DNA from: JAYSYM01 sp964543475
GTDB lineage: Bacteria; Bdellovibrionota; Bdellovibrionia; Bdellovibrionales; JAMPXM01
Length of the DNA: 64,000 nucleotides
Direction: 5' to 3'
Assembly (NCBI GenBank): GCA_964543475.1
Contig: CAZIYJ010000004.1
Span: 62,001 to 126,000, forward strand
The translations under genes and the position numbers were made by a program. The notes below the pieces were generated by a model that ran no database searches, was not told the origin of the DNA, and saw nothing but the letters and a program-made list of their open reading frames with translations. Each line of letters starts with the position of its first letter. Within the stretch, counting starts at the first letter, position 1. Shown here piece after piece: positions 42,758-51,436 of this stretch.

Positions 42758-43927
42758 TTACTCTTCTGACCGTTTGAAGGTCACAAGTACGACTGAAAAT
42801 CCGCCGTTGCTAAACGAATCAGTTCTTAATAACTCCCACTTTGGCGGGAGCTTGAGTCTCTCGAGATTCACTTTTTGCGGAAGAATGATCGATACAATTT
42901 GCGGAGCAAAGAGCTCTTCGAAGCGATTGAGAAGCTTCGGATAATATACTGAAAAGGGCTCTTCAATTTTAAGTCGTTTTCCATACGGCGGATTGCAAAC
43001 TAAAATTTTATGATCTACTGCTTTCACTTCTTCAAGCTTTGACTTCAAATTTGCAGGCGAACTGAAGACATCAGCTTGCTCAATTGCGAACTGACTTTGC
43101 TTGTCGCCAAAATTTGTAAACGCTTTTTTTGCAGCGAGAATCGCTTTAGAGTCAGACTCAATACCAAAAACTCCAGAAACCCATGAGCTTTTTTCTCGCG
43201 AATTCTTTTCTGAACTTCCGAGCTTTTCATTGTTCACAAATTTTTCAAATGCATATCCGCGTTGGTTTTTTCGATACAAATTTAACGCCTCGATAAGAAA
43301 CGTTCCCGACCCTGCCATCGGGTCAATAATCACAGGCTGTGATTTTCCCTCGTAAGTCGCTTCAAATGATTCTTTAGCGGTGAGAAGAATCGCAGCAGCA
43401 AGATTTTCTCTTAGTGGAGCGTCGGGAGTATACTCGCGGTATCCGCGCTTATGAAGAATTTCGCCTGAGGTATCAAGACTCATGTAACAGACGTCTTCGA
43501 TGATTCGAATGTAGACGCTGACAGCATCTTCATCCTTTGATGGCTTGAAGCCATTTTTAGCAAGCGCATCGAGAACAGTACTTTCAATTCGACTCTTAAT
43601 CTTCAATCGCGATTGGTGTGTACTTGCTTCAACTTGAACTTTTGAATTTTTTGGTAACCACTCTGACCATGGGAAACTTTTAGTTTTCTTAAAGAGTTTA
43701 GGAAAATCGCTGCAGCCAAAATCAGCTAGCCTAATAAGAATTCGGGCTGGAACTTTTAGGACACGATTGAGGTGGTAACCTGCTTGAAGGTCTGACTTAA
43801 ATCCGATACCGCCGCGACTTTGCTCGCTTATTTCGGCTTCGGGGAGCCAATAGCGAAGCTCCTGAGCAGCTACTTGCTCAAATCCCGGAGGCACAATTAG
43901 GAAAAAGTCTTTGTAATTTTCAGCCAT
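42758..43927 (-). CDS. THUMP-domain RNA methyltransferase (RlmL-type)
   Basis: A 389-residue protein. THUMP domain about 15-170 (LADFGCSDFPKLFKKTKSF, SVYIRIIEDVCYMSLDTSGEILHKRGYRE), then UPF0020 methyltransferase with YREYTPDAPLRENLAAA, IDPMAGSGTFLIEA and the catalytic NPPYGKRL near 305. As in the N-terminal half of RlmL (23S m2G2445). It lacks the RlmK half, so it is the single-domain form common outside gamma-proteobacteria. Confidence 0.92.
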   Translation of the reverse strand: MAENYKDFFLIVPPGFEQVAAQELRYWLPEAEISEQSRGGIGFKSDLQAGYHLNRVLKVPARILIRLADFGCSDFPKLFKKTKSFPWSEWLPKNSKVQVEASTHQSRLKIKSRIESTVLDALAKNGFKPSKDEDAVSVYIRIIEDVCYMSLDTSGEILHKRGYREYTPDAPLRENLAAAILLTAKESFEATYEGKSQPVIIDPMAGSGTFLIEALNLYRKNQRGYAFEKFVNNEKLGSSEKNSREKSSWVSGVFGIESDSKAILAAKKAFTNFGDKQSQFAIEQADVFSSPANLKSKLEEVKAVDHKILVCNPPYGKRLKIEEPFSVYYPKLLNRFEELFAPQIVSIILPQKVNLERLKLPPKWELLRTDSFSNGGFSVVLVTFKRSEE

Positions 43928-44056
43928 GAAGGCGCCGAAGTTAACGCGAAGTTACACAAGAGGCAAGGAACTGAAGTTTTTGAAGGGTTGCCATTGGGCT
44001 AAAGGCTTTGCTAAGACCCGATTACAAATTTAGGCAACCCCAATTTAGGAGGATAC

Positions 44057-44494
44057 ATGCTTCGCATTTTCGCAGCCCTTGCAGCTTCTTTAACAATGAG
44101 CTTAGCGTTCGGCTCACCCAACGTTGAAAACAAAATTTCAGACGAACAAGTCGCTTTGTCTCGCAATCTTCCGGCAACAGTCGTTGTCCGTGTTGCTGCT
44201 GTAGGCGAAGAGACTAGCATCCTTCAGTCAAAAGAAGCTCTTCCTTCTGGAGTCTCTGTTGAAGCAGCACTTTCACAATTAAAAGGTGAATTCGTTCCTG
44301 TCATGGCAGATACGAAGATTCCAATGAACGAGCTCGATCGCGACAGCTCGAACAGCAGCTGGTACCTCTACTTTTACAACCGCACCAACTGGTATCCTTG
44401 TTTCTACTACAACAACTACAACTACTACTATTCTCCTTACTGGTCTTATTACAACAGAGGCTACTGGTACCACTACTACAGCTGGGCTTGGTAA
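44057..44494 (+). CDS. Secreted protein with tyrosine/tryptophan-rich tail
   Basis: A 145-residue protein after AGGAGGATAC; signal peptide ending near FGS. Residues about 20-95 form a small mixed domain; the last 44 contain 17 Tyr, 6 Trp and 2 Phe (segments WYLYFYNRTNWYP, FYYNNYNYYYSPYW, YWYHYYSWAW). A single Cys sits in the tail. Such aromatic low-complexity regions suggest adhesion, aggregation or oxidative crosslinking on the cell surface. No family recognised. It is closed by an intrinsic terminator. Confidence 0.75.
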   Translation: MLRIFAALAASLTMSLAFGSPNVENKISDEQVALSRNLPATVVVRVAAVGEETSILQSKEALPSGVSVEAALSQLKGEFVPVMADTKIPMNELDRDSSNSSWYLYFYNRTNWYPCFYYNNYNYYYSPYWSYYNRGYWYHYYSWAW

Positions 44495-44525
44495 CTCTGT
44501 AACGACTCAATTCATTGTCGGTGTT

Positions 44526-44553
44526 AACGGCCTCTCTTGAGGTCGTTTTAGTT
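44526..44553 (+). terminator. Intrinsic terminator after the tyrosine-rich gene
   Basis: AACGGCCTC (44526-44534), loop TCTT, GAGGTCGTT (44539-44547), 9 pairs with one G-U, then TTTTAGTTTC. It lies between two genes and argues that the subtilase starts at the GTG at 44578 rather than further upstream. Confidence 0.8.
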
Positions 44554-44577
44554 TCTAATGATTTCGAAAGGCATTTT

Positions 44578-46233
44578 GTGAAACGATTTCTATTCGCATT
44601 CATAGTTTTCATACTCGCGACTTCTGCGTTAGCGCTTGAGTCTCCATTTGCAAATCTCGAACGCGCCGTTAGATATCTTCGCATTTCAGAAGTGTTTCAA
44701 TCTTCGCAAAATCGCAAACCAGTTAAGATAGCAATCTTAGACAACGGTTTTAAGAATTTCGAATTAGAAATTGGCAAAACACTTCCGCGAAACACAGTGT
44801 TTCATGCGGGCCCAGTAGCGGTTCCCGAAACTCAACTAGAGCCTCACGGAACCGTGATGGCGCAAATCGTTGCCGGACTTTTAGATCAAGTCTCTGGTGG
44901 TACGTTCGAATATGAACTGCACCTTTACTCGGCCTTCGGTTACAGTAACTTTAACGCCGCAGTTCAGGATCTTGTCGCTCGCAAAATCGATGTTGTGCTG
45001 TATTCACAAGTTTGGGAATACGGCGGATTCGGCAATGGTCGCGGATTTATCAATGAAGTTGTTAACAAAGCAACTTCATCAGGAATCCTTTGGATCAACG
45101 CCACAGGAAATTTCGCAAAAGGCACTTATCAATCGAGAATTGCTCCATTAGCTGATGGCCAACTTGATCTTCCGGGCGAAAACGAAAGCGTTCGTGTTCG
45201 TTGCGATAACAGCAAAGCAGGAAAATGTCAGATTCGAGCGGTCTTGAGCTGGAATGACTTTAGCGATGACGTAAATGTAGGAACTGATAAGGATCTAGAT
45301 TTTGAGTTAACAGATCAGAGTTTAAATCTTGTTCGCTCATCTGCACTGATTCAGAAAAAAGACTTCCCTGAAGGCCAGCAAGGCGTAAGCAAATATCCTC
45401 GAGAAATCATCAGCGCAGAAGTTGCACCCGGAACTTATTTACTACGAGTAAAACGAAGCTCAGACAACTTTGGTCGAAACGATCAATTGCGTATTACGAT
45501 CAGCGGAAACTCTGTCGTATTACTCGACCAGACTGCCGAATCAGACCCATTAAACCCAGCCGATAATCGTAGCGTGATCACAGTTGGAGCTACTGATTCT
45601 GATCTTAGCTCAAGCTCTGCATCAGGCTTAAAGCCGGAGGTTCAATTAGCTTCTATGCTCGAGCTAGCAAATGGCGACGCGTACAAAGGCAGTTCAAACT
45701 CGGCAGCGATGTTTGCAGCAGTTGCGGCGATTCACAGTTCGATTGTTCCAGGATTAACAAAGAGTGCCCTACTCAAGCGTTGGAACAATCCAGAAGCTAG
45801 CCCAGAACCTAGCACCGAGAATCAGCCAACAACGCCAAATCTTCCGCCTGTTCCACCAAAGCCAGCACCGCAAGCTCAACCTGGCTCAGGACTTCCGTTA
45901 AATCTTTTGAAATTTGCAGCAACCGGCCCTGGCTGTTTTTTGCAGACTCAAATTAATGATGCACCCGTTTCTCTTCAGCCTTTACTTCGCGACGGAGCCA
46001 TCGCCGTGAAGACAACATCTGGGACAAAAGTTTTTGTAACCGTTGATCCTTTGACTATAATCGTTGGAATCCAGCGTAGACAAACAAACGACATGGTCGT
46101 TGCCACGCACACGGGCTACTACATTTACCCTCGCGAAGAAGAAAACGAATTGCCTCGAGAATTTGTCGAAGTTCTTCAAGTCCCTGCCGGCGAATTCATC
46201 TGCACCCGCGACGGCCGCCACCCCCGCCAATAA
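44578..46233 (+). CDS. Subtilisin-like S8-family exported protease
   Basis: GTG 44578, 6 nt after GAAAGG, gives 551 residues with a signal peptide (FLFAFIVFILATSALA). Catalytic blocks: KIAILDNGF (Asp), EPHGTVMAQIVAG (His), WINATGNFA (oxyanion Asn) and YKGSSNSAAMFAAVA for the Ser region, where the usual GTSMAxP is altered. An insert of about 100 residues (beta-rich, near 200-310) lies between Asn and Ser. A Pro-rich linker (about 425-450) leads to a C-terminal beta domain. Likely a secreted or surface protease. The weak Ser motif casts some doubt on activity. Confidence 0.85.
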   Translation: MKRFLFAFIVFILATSALALESPFANLERAVRYLRISEVFQSSQNRKPVKIAILDNGFKNFELEIGKTLPRNTVFHAGPVAVPETQLEPHGTVMAQIVAGLLDQVSGGTFEYELHLYSAFGYSNFNAAVQDLVARKIDVVLYSQVWEYGGFGNGRGFINEVVNKATSSGILWINATGNFAKGTYQSRIAPLADGQLDLPGENESVRVRCDNSKAGKCQIRAVLSWNDFSDDVNVGTDKDLDFELTDQSLNLVRSSALIQKKDFPEGQQGVSKYPREIISAEVAPGTYLLRVKRSSDNFGRNDQLRITISGNSVVLLDQTAESDPLNPADNRSVITVGATDSDLSSSSASGLKPEVQLASMLELANGDAYKGSSNSAAMFAAVAAIHSSIVPGLTKSALLKRWNNPEASPEPSTENQPTTPNLPPVPPKPAPQAQPGSGLPLNLLKFAATGPGCFLQTQINDAPVSLQPLLRDGAIAVKTTSGTKVFVTVDPLTIIVGIQRRQTNDMVVATHTGYYIYPREEENELPREFVEVLQVPAGEFICTRDGRHPRQ

Positions 46234-46587
46234 TCACGCACGCAGGCCCAGCGCCTGCGTTCACACCGTTCGCTGATCTTCTGCCCTGAATAGACGGAAC
46301 GAATATTTGCTCGCGTTCTTGATTCCAATTTATTGATTCTTCTCGACTCAAATTCAACTCAACTCAATTGGCTTCACCTCCATAGGCCTGAACAGCCCGG
46401 ATGCTGTTCAGGAGGGCTCTCTCAAGGATGGAAGTTCGCCTCACAGCATGAGATCTGCTGCCGCAACATCTCCTCTTCTCGCTAAATTCTAGAATTCTCT
46501 TTTTCACGTCACGAAATATTCAATAATATTCTGGTGCGGAGCATTTGTAATTGCATGAAATCTTTCAATTAATTATATTGCCCGCTT
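46234..46587. other. Intergenic region with hairpins before the REP-type transposase
   Basis: 354 nt with no supported gene. It contains an 8-bp hairpin (ACGCAGGC 46240-46247, GCCTGCGT 46253-46260) just after the subtilase and a perfect 10-bp hairpin (CCTGAACAGC 46387-46396, GCTGTTCAGG 46403-46412). The end holds a candidate promoter for the transposase (TTGCAT 46551-46556, 17 nt, TATATT 46574-46579). REP-like sites are a plausible explanation. Confidence 0.55.
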
Positions 46588-47166
46588 ATGAGAGCGATTC
46601 AGCCAGATCTTTTTAATCAACTCACTTCAAAGTCTGAAAAACGCGAGCACAAGCGGCGAATGAGCCATGGTGGTGCGAAATCAAAGGGTAAGCGCAAGCT
46701 TCGTAGGCCACTTTCAACGAAGAAGTGGATGCACCTCATTTTAAAATCAGACAAGGCCGCTGGCAGGTATTCGATGTTGGCTGAACGAAATGCAAAATGG
46801 ATAGATCAATTGATAAGGGCGAAGGCAAAGAAGTTTGGTGTAGAAGTAAAAGACTTCGTGAATATGGGGAATCACATTCATTTTCAAATCAGAATCATTT
46901 CACGAGAGAGTTTTCAAAACTTTCTGCGCTCAATTACTAACCTCATCGCTCGTCACGTAACCGGCGCACGTAAGGGAAAAAGATTCGGAAAGTTTTGGCA
47001 AGGCCTCGCCTTCACCCGCGTAATTTCAAGTTTCCTTGAGCTGTCTGGGCTCGAAGGATATCTCACTGGGAATCGTGTGCAATTGCGCAGAGGTTACGGT
47101 GCGCGAGATCGTTACCTAGCGAGTCTTAATCGGTGGATTAGTAGCTTGCGCGAATCTAGCGGATAG
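46588..47166 (+). CDS. REP-associated tyrosine transposase (Y1/HUH family)
   Basis: A 192-residue Y1_Tnp-type nuclease. FVNMGNHIHFQIRI near residue 93 is the metal-binding HUH motif, and EGYLTGN near 153 supplies the probable catalytic Tyr. The N-terminal 45 residues are very basic (KREHKRRMSHGGAK, KGKRKLRRPL). These enzymes nick single-stranded REP sequences and are usually single-copy, domesticated genes. No ribosome site precedes the ATG, but a -10 TATATT lies 8 nt before it. A short inverted-repeat cluster follows the stop (47165-47201). Confidence 0.85.
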   Translation: MRAIQPDLFNQLTSKSEKREHKRRMSHGGAKSKGKRKLRRPLSTKKWMHLILKSDKAAGRYSMLAERNAKWIDQLIRAKAKKFGVEVKDFVNMGNHIHFQIRIISRESFQNFLRSITNLIARHVTGARKGKRFGKFWQGLAFTRVISSFLELSGLEGYLTGNRVQLRRGYGARDRYLASLNRWISSLRESSG

Positions 47167-47201
47167 CGCAAGCGAGCCCGCATAAGTGCGGTCAATGCGC
47201 T
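47165..47201. repeat. Nested imperfect palindrome after the transposase
   Basis: Outer arms AGCGCA (47165-47170) and TGCGCT (47196-47201), inner arms CCGCA (47178-47182) and TGCGG (47187-47191) with loop TAAG. The shape is that of a REP/BIME cloverleaf or a rho-independent stem without a U-tract. One copy was seen. Confidence 0.45.
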
Positions 47202-47205
47202 GATT

Positions 47206-48687
47206 CTAGAACACCATTGTGCCGCTAGCGATGACCCGGTCGTTGCCGCGGTATCGGCTTAAGAAGTGGTTGTCGGAGCGAGGAGAAGTACTTCCGATGA
47301 CGTCGGCCTCGAACGCTGCGCGGAATTTTTCTGTGAAGGTCCAGTCGCTTACAAATTTGATCCATGTCGCGCTGTCATCAATATTATAGGTGTACGCAAG
47401 CGACCATGAGCTACGTAAATCCCCAATAACGGGGAATGACAAGCGAACTGCTGCTCGGCCGGCGTTGGTGAAATTATATGGCATTCCGAACGTAGGATTG
47501 TCAGCGCTAACATCATCACCAAACTCTCTCGGCTCATCTCCTGATTTAGAAAGATAGCTGACTACTAGACCGTAGCTCGTCCCGTTCGATTTTGTGTCGG
47601 AGAACTCGATACCTGGGCTTGCGAAATAAGTTGGGTAAAGTTTTTGATAGTTATAAAGAGGAAACTCTTCATCGATCGGCTTGTCATAAAGATTAGCCAT
47701 CCAAAGCGAGAACTTTTCACCTTTGAATCCGAAATCGAACGAAGCCAAATGATGAAACGGAACTTCAGGATAAATTTGAACATCAACATAACTTCCGGTT
47801 CCAGAAAGTCTCAGGTTGCCAGTGAAAGGAAGCGCGAGTTGGTTTCTTGGTTTGTAAATGTATGAAGCTCGTGCCCAAAGCCCAGCAGACCTTGCTCCTG
47901 CTTCAATCGACCCACCGAATGAACCTTTTCGAATGATTTCTTCTATCGGTGGAATGTTCGGCGTGTAGCGAACATCAGCTGCAGCAGTGTTGTTAATTAA
48001 GATTGATTCGCTCGGCTCAAAGAACCATGGGTTACTTGAAACCAATTTTCCGTCGCGAAGCCGATAACCAGCCCCTGACTCCGGAACATATAGAGGTGAC
48101 ACAAATAAAAGAAATCGCACTGAATCTGTAGGAACCTCGAGGAAAAGGCCAATCAGACCCTGCTCTTCGGGCCGCAAATAATCCCAGCGATATTGCGGCT
48201 GCCAAGTGCCAAGCTCCCAGAATGAATCAAGTAAGCTCCAGCGATCTTTTTTACGACCGAAAGTGAGTCGAGGAGAGTTCGCGTTTGGAGTGGCGCCGAG
48301 CATGATTCTGAAATAGCCCTCAGGAGCATAGATCGAAAGATAGTCCGGAACATTAATGGCAAAACTCGCCCCGATGTCGATCCCAGCAGATAGAAAATCA
48401 GAGTTACTCTGACCGCGAACCCGCATCGTCAACTCTTCAAAGTGTTTCGCGCCAAGGAGTGTCTCTTTGTTTCCCAAATAGAATGATTCGCGAAAGCCAA
48501 CGGTAAAAGGATGTGGCTTTCTGGGAGGCGCAACATTTAATGGGACCGCTGCAGGGTCACGATCTTGAGCTTGCGACGTTGAACCAACGACGAAGCCAAA
48601 TACGGTTGTGAGAATCAATGATGCGGCCAAAGCCCTAGTTGTCTTAAACACTAGTAAAAGCTTGCTAGATGAAAACTCGAGATGCAA
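47206..48687 (-). CDS. Porin-like outer-membrane beta-barrel protein
   Basis: A 493-residue protein with TTG start and signal peptide ending near SQA|QD. The rest is strand-rich with many aromatic belts (FGLVVSYLSKSGDEPREFG, WSLAYTYNIDDS) and ends RVIASGTMVF, a typical barrel C-terminus. Cysteine-free. It resembles DUF-type porins in the same clade; no solute is known. It is the last gene of the der operon, 1 nt-close to the symporter stop. Confidence 0.7.
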   Translation of the reverse strand: MHLEFSSSKLLLVFKTTRALAASLILTTVFGFVVGSTSQAQDRDPAAVPLNVAPPRKPHPFTVGFRESFYLGNKETLLGAKHFEELTMRVRGQSNSDFLSAGIDIGASFAINVPDYLSIYAPEGYFRIMLGATPNANSPRLTFGRKKDRWSLLDSFWELGTWQPQYRWDYLRPEEQGLIGLFLEVPTDSVRFLLFVSPLYVPESGAGYRLRDGKLVSSNPWFFEPSESILINNTAAADVRYTPNIPPIEEIIRKGSFGGSIEAGARSAGLWARASYIYKPRNQLALPFTGNLRLSGTGSYVDVQIYPEVPFHHLASFDFGFKGEKFSLWMANLYDKPIDEEFPLYNYQKLYPTYFASPGIEFSDTKSNGTSYGLVVSYLSKSGDEPREFGDDVSADNPTFGMPYNFTNAGRAAVRLSFPVIGDLRSSWSLAYTYNIDDSATWIKFVSDWTFTEKFRAAFEADVIGSTSPRSDNHFLSRYRGNDRVIASGTMVF

Positions 48688-50085
48688 CTATTTCTGGATA
48701 GCTTCGCGGACTAAAGCGACGATTTCGAGGAGAAGTGCTCCAAGAATGAGGGTCGGAGCGACCCATTTGATCACGAAGCTCCAATGGCTGAATAAACGAT
48801 CAGTTGCCATCGACTCATCATTGATGAATTCCCGCTTTTTGAGCTCGGTACGTAGGTATTTAGACACGACATACGAGATGCCAAGTGCCGTCAGTGGTAA
48901 GACTCCGTTAATCAACAGAGCATCCAAAATTTCGAGAAGTCCCCGTCCGTGATACGAAAAATTCTGAAAAGTTGAAGTCGAAAGAGCCGGAAAAACTGCT
49001 AAACAAAAAGCCACTGCCCCGACGGCCCATGTGGCTTGGGTTCGGCTAAGCCTGCCGCGATCAATCCAGTTTGAAACAATTCCTTCAAGTAAACCGATAC
49101 TCGCCCCAAGTGCTGCTAAGTAAAGACACAGAAAGAATGCCACACCAAAAATGAAACCATTTTCAAGATTCAAAAATAATCGAGGGAGAGCCTGAAACAA
49201 GACATCGGGGCCCGAAACTACAATCGCAGAGCTCGCGATGATCGGAAAAATAAGTAACCCGGCAAACAGAGAAATAAAAGTGTCGAGCGCCGTCACTCGA
49301 AGCCCTGCCGAAGGCACATGCTCGTCATCTGACAGGTAAGATCCGAAAGTGACCATCGTTCCAAAACCGACACTCAACGTGAAACAAATATGGCCAATTG
49401 CATAAAGCAAAGAAGAGAGAGTGAGTTTAGAAAAGTCAGGGTAAAAAAGAAATCGCAGCGCTGTTCCAGAGCTTGGGAGCGAGAGCGACTGAAACACCAA
49501 CAACAAAAGTAAAATCACGAAGACTGGCATCACAGCGCCAACAAATTTCTCGATTCCGTTTTGCACGCCCTTAACAACAACAACAATCGTAATTAGCAAG
49601 TGAGCACTCGCCAATGCAATCTGCAACAGACCGTTTTGGTAGAGCACATCGAGTGCCTTTTCAGGGTTAAAGCCTTTTGCATGCATGTGGCCGAAGATAA
49701 ATTGCATAAGGAAATGCAAAACCCAGCCGCTGATCACCGCATAATAAGAAAGTACCAAAAGAGTTGAGACGAGTGCTAAGCGACCAATCCATCGCAAAGG
49801 TGAACGAGGATTCACTTTCGGAGTGAGCATTGGATCACCCAGAGCTTTATGAACTGCTACAATCGAAGATCTGCGAGTGAGTTTGCCGAGCATAAGCTCA
49901 CCAATTAAAAGGGGCAGGCCTAAAAACAAAGCGAGAAAAGTGTACAGGAGAACAAATGCTCCCCCGCCATTTTCAGCAACGATATAAGGAAAGCGCCAAA
50001 GATTACCAAGGCCGAAGGCAGTACCAATTGCGGCCAGATAAAATCCGTATCGTGTTCCCCAGATGGTTCGCTTGCGATTAACCAA
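48688..50085 (-). CDS. Sodium:neurotransmitter-symporter-family transporter
   Basis: A 465-residue LeuT-fold (SNF) transporter with about 11-12 helices. WGTRYGFYLAAIGTAFGLGNLWRFPYI is the family TM1 with the Na+/substrate site; NGGGAFVLLYTFLALFLGLPLL is TM2, and SVGFGTMVTFGSYLS follows near 245. It should take up an amino acid with Na+. It lies 1 nt after der in the same operon, and 0 nt before the porin gene, suggesting a coupled uptake route. Confidence 0.92.
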   Translation of the reverse strand: MVNRKRTIWGTRYGFYLAAIGTAFGLGNLWRFPYIVAENGGGAFVLLYTFLALFLGLPLLIGELMLGKLTRRSSIVAVHKALGDPMLTPKVNPRSPLRWIGRLALVSTLLVLSYYAVISGWVLHFLMQFIFGHMHAKGFNPEKALDVLYQNGLLQIALASAHLLITIVVVVKGVQNGIEKFVGAVMPVFVILLLLLVFQSLSLPSSGTALRFLFYPDFSKLTLSSLLYAIGHICFTLSVGFGTMVTFGSYLSDDEHVPSAGLRVTALDTFISLFAGLLIFPIIASSAIVVSGPDVLFQALPRLFLNLENGFIFGVAFFLCLYLAALGASIGLLEGIVSNWIDRGRLSRTQATWAVGAVAFCLAVFPALSTSTFQNFSYHGRGLLEILDALLINGVLPLTALGISYVVSKYLRTELKKREFINDESMATDRLFSHWSFVIKWVAPTLILGALLLEIVALVREAIQK

Positions 50086-50086
50086 A

Positions 50087-51436
50087 TCAGTCCTCGTAAT
50101 TCTTGCGTCCGCGCTTCATCACGAAAATACGGATTGGAACTCCTTCAAGCCCCCACTGCGCTTGAATTCGCTTTGCTAAGAATCTGCGATAAGCCGGAGT
50201 CACTCCATCTGGAGCGTTAGCAAATGCAATAAATGCCGGAGGCCTCTGGTGAGTCTGAGTGAGATAGTAGAACTTAACATCTTTGGTCGCGTAAACTGGC
50301 GAAGGAGCCTGGCGAATCACGTCCATGAAGAAGTCATTGAGTTCACGAGTTGGAATTCGAATGCCGAGCTTTTCTTCGATCTCAAAAATCTTTTTAAAGA
50401 GATCGTCGATTCCCTTACCTGTTTTGGCACTCAGAAATACAATAGGAATATCTGGGAAGAAGTGAACTTCATCTTCTGTGCGCTCTTTAAACCATTTTCG
50501 GAAATTCGGAATTTCTTTATCACCAAGATCGATCTTGTTCGCAACTAGCACGACTGCTTTGTGCAAATCCATAATTCCTTCAAGAATCTTCAGATCTTGT
50601 GACGTAGGCCCTTCGGTTCCGTCGACCATCAAAAGAACTAAATTCGCGCGTCTAATCGCTTCATGAGACTTAAAGGCCGCGATGATCTCGATATCTTCTT
50701 CTCGTTTAGAAGACCTGCGAAGACCTGCGGTATCGATAAAGATAAACTTTTTGCCATTGTATTCAAACTGCGTGTTGACCGAGTCAACTGTCGTGCCGGC
50801 AATCGGAGAAACTAAAAGTCGCTTCTCTCCCAGCAATCGATTCACAAGTGAGCTCTTGCCAACATTCGGCTTTCCAACAATCGCAACTGTCATACCTTCG
50901 CGAATTGTGTGCTCAGTCCGCTTAACATGCTCAACGATCCATTCAAGGACTTGATCCATCCCGTGACGATGCTCAAAAGATGTCGAAGCAACATCAACGC
51001 CGAATTCATAAAATTCTGACTTGGCTGATTCAAAGTTCTGAATCGAATCAACTTTGTTGATCACAAGTAGGAATGGCTTTCCGGTCTCTTTGGCGATTCT
51101 GATGATATCGCGATCTTCGGGAATTAGTCCCGCTCGCCCGTCCATCACCACAATCAAAAAATCAATTGATTGCAAGAACTCAACGACCTGCTCGCGAATC
51201 ATCACAGAGAAAGTGTCAGCAGCTTCAGTGAGCCCACCAGTGTCGATCACATCGAACTTGGTTCCCCAAACTTCAGCTGGCTCAATTAAAATATCGCGAG
51301 TGACGCCTGGCTGATCTTTAACAACCGCTTTTCTAGATTCAGTTAAATAATTGAACAACGTCGACTTGCCCACGTTGGGACGGCCGATGATCGCGACTCG
51401 CGAAATATTGATATTGCGCTCATTCTGGAACGACAT
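50087..51436 (-). CDS. der: Ribosome biogenesis GTPase Der (EngA)
   Basis: A 449-residue protein with the two tandem GTPase domains unique to Der: first IIGRPNVGKSTLFN, DQPGVTRD, DTGG, NKVD; second AIVGKPNVGKSSLVN, PIAGTTVD, DTAG, NKID; then a C-terminal KH-like domain (about 355-449). It helps assemble the 50S subunit. The ATG overlaps the end of era by 17 nt. Confidence 0.97.
   Translation of the reverse strand: MSFQNERNINISRVAIIGRPNVGKSTLFNYLTESRKAVVKDQPGVTRDILIEPAEVWGTKFDVIDTGGLTEAADTFSVMIREQVVEFLQSIDFLIVVMDGRAGLIPEDRDIIRIAKETGKPFLLVINKVDSIQNFESAKSEFYEFGVDVASTSFEHRHGMDQVLEWIVEHVKRTEHTIREGMTVAIVGKPNVGKSSLVNRLLGEKRLLVSPIAGTTVDSVNTQFEYNGKKFIFIDTAGLRRSSKREEDIEIIAAFKSHEAIRRANLVLLMVDGTEGPTSQDLKILEGIMDLHKAVVLVANKIDLGDKEIPNFRKWFKERTEDEVHFFPDIPIVFLSAKTGKGIDDLFKKIFEIEEKLGIRIPTRELNDFFMDVIRQAPSPVYATKDVKFYYLTQTHQRPPAFIAFANAPDGVTPAYRRFLAKRIQAQWGLEGVPIRIFVMKRGRKNYED

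Noticed and set aside
44279..44684. Minus-strand frames rich in Val or Cys/Ser opposite the tyrosine-rich gene
   Set aside because: They arise from the antisense of TAC-rich codons; the plus-strand frame has signal peptide, ribosome site and terminator.
46240..46260. ACGCAGGC hairpin as a classical terminator of the subtilase gene
   Set aside because: No U-run follows on either strand, so it cannot be called an intrinsic terminator, although it may still end transcription or be REP-like.
46377..46480. Signal-recognition-particle RNA or other structured RNA in the 46.4 kb gap
   Set aside because: The GGAAGCAGCC-type apical motif of SRP RNA is absent; only one strong hairpin is convincing.
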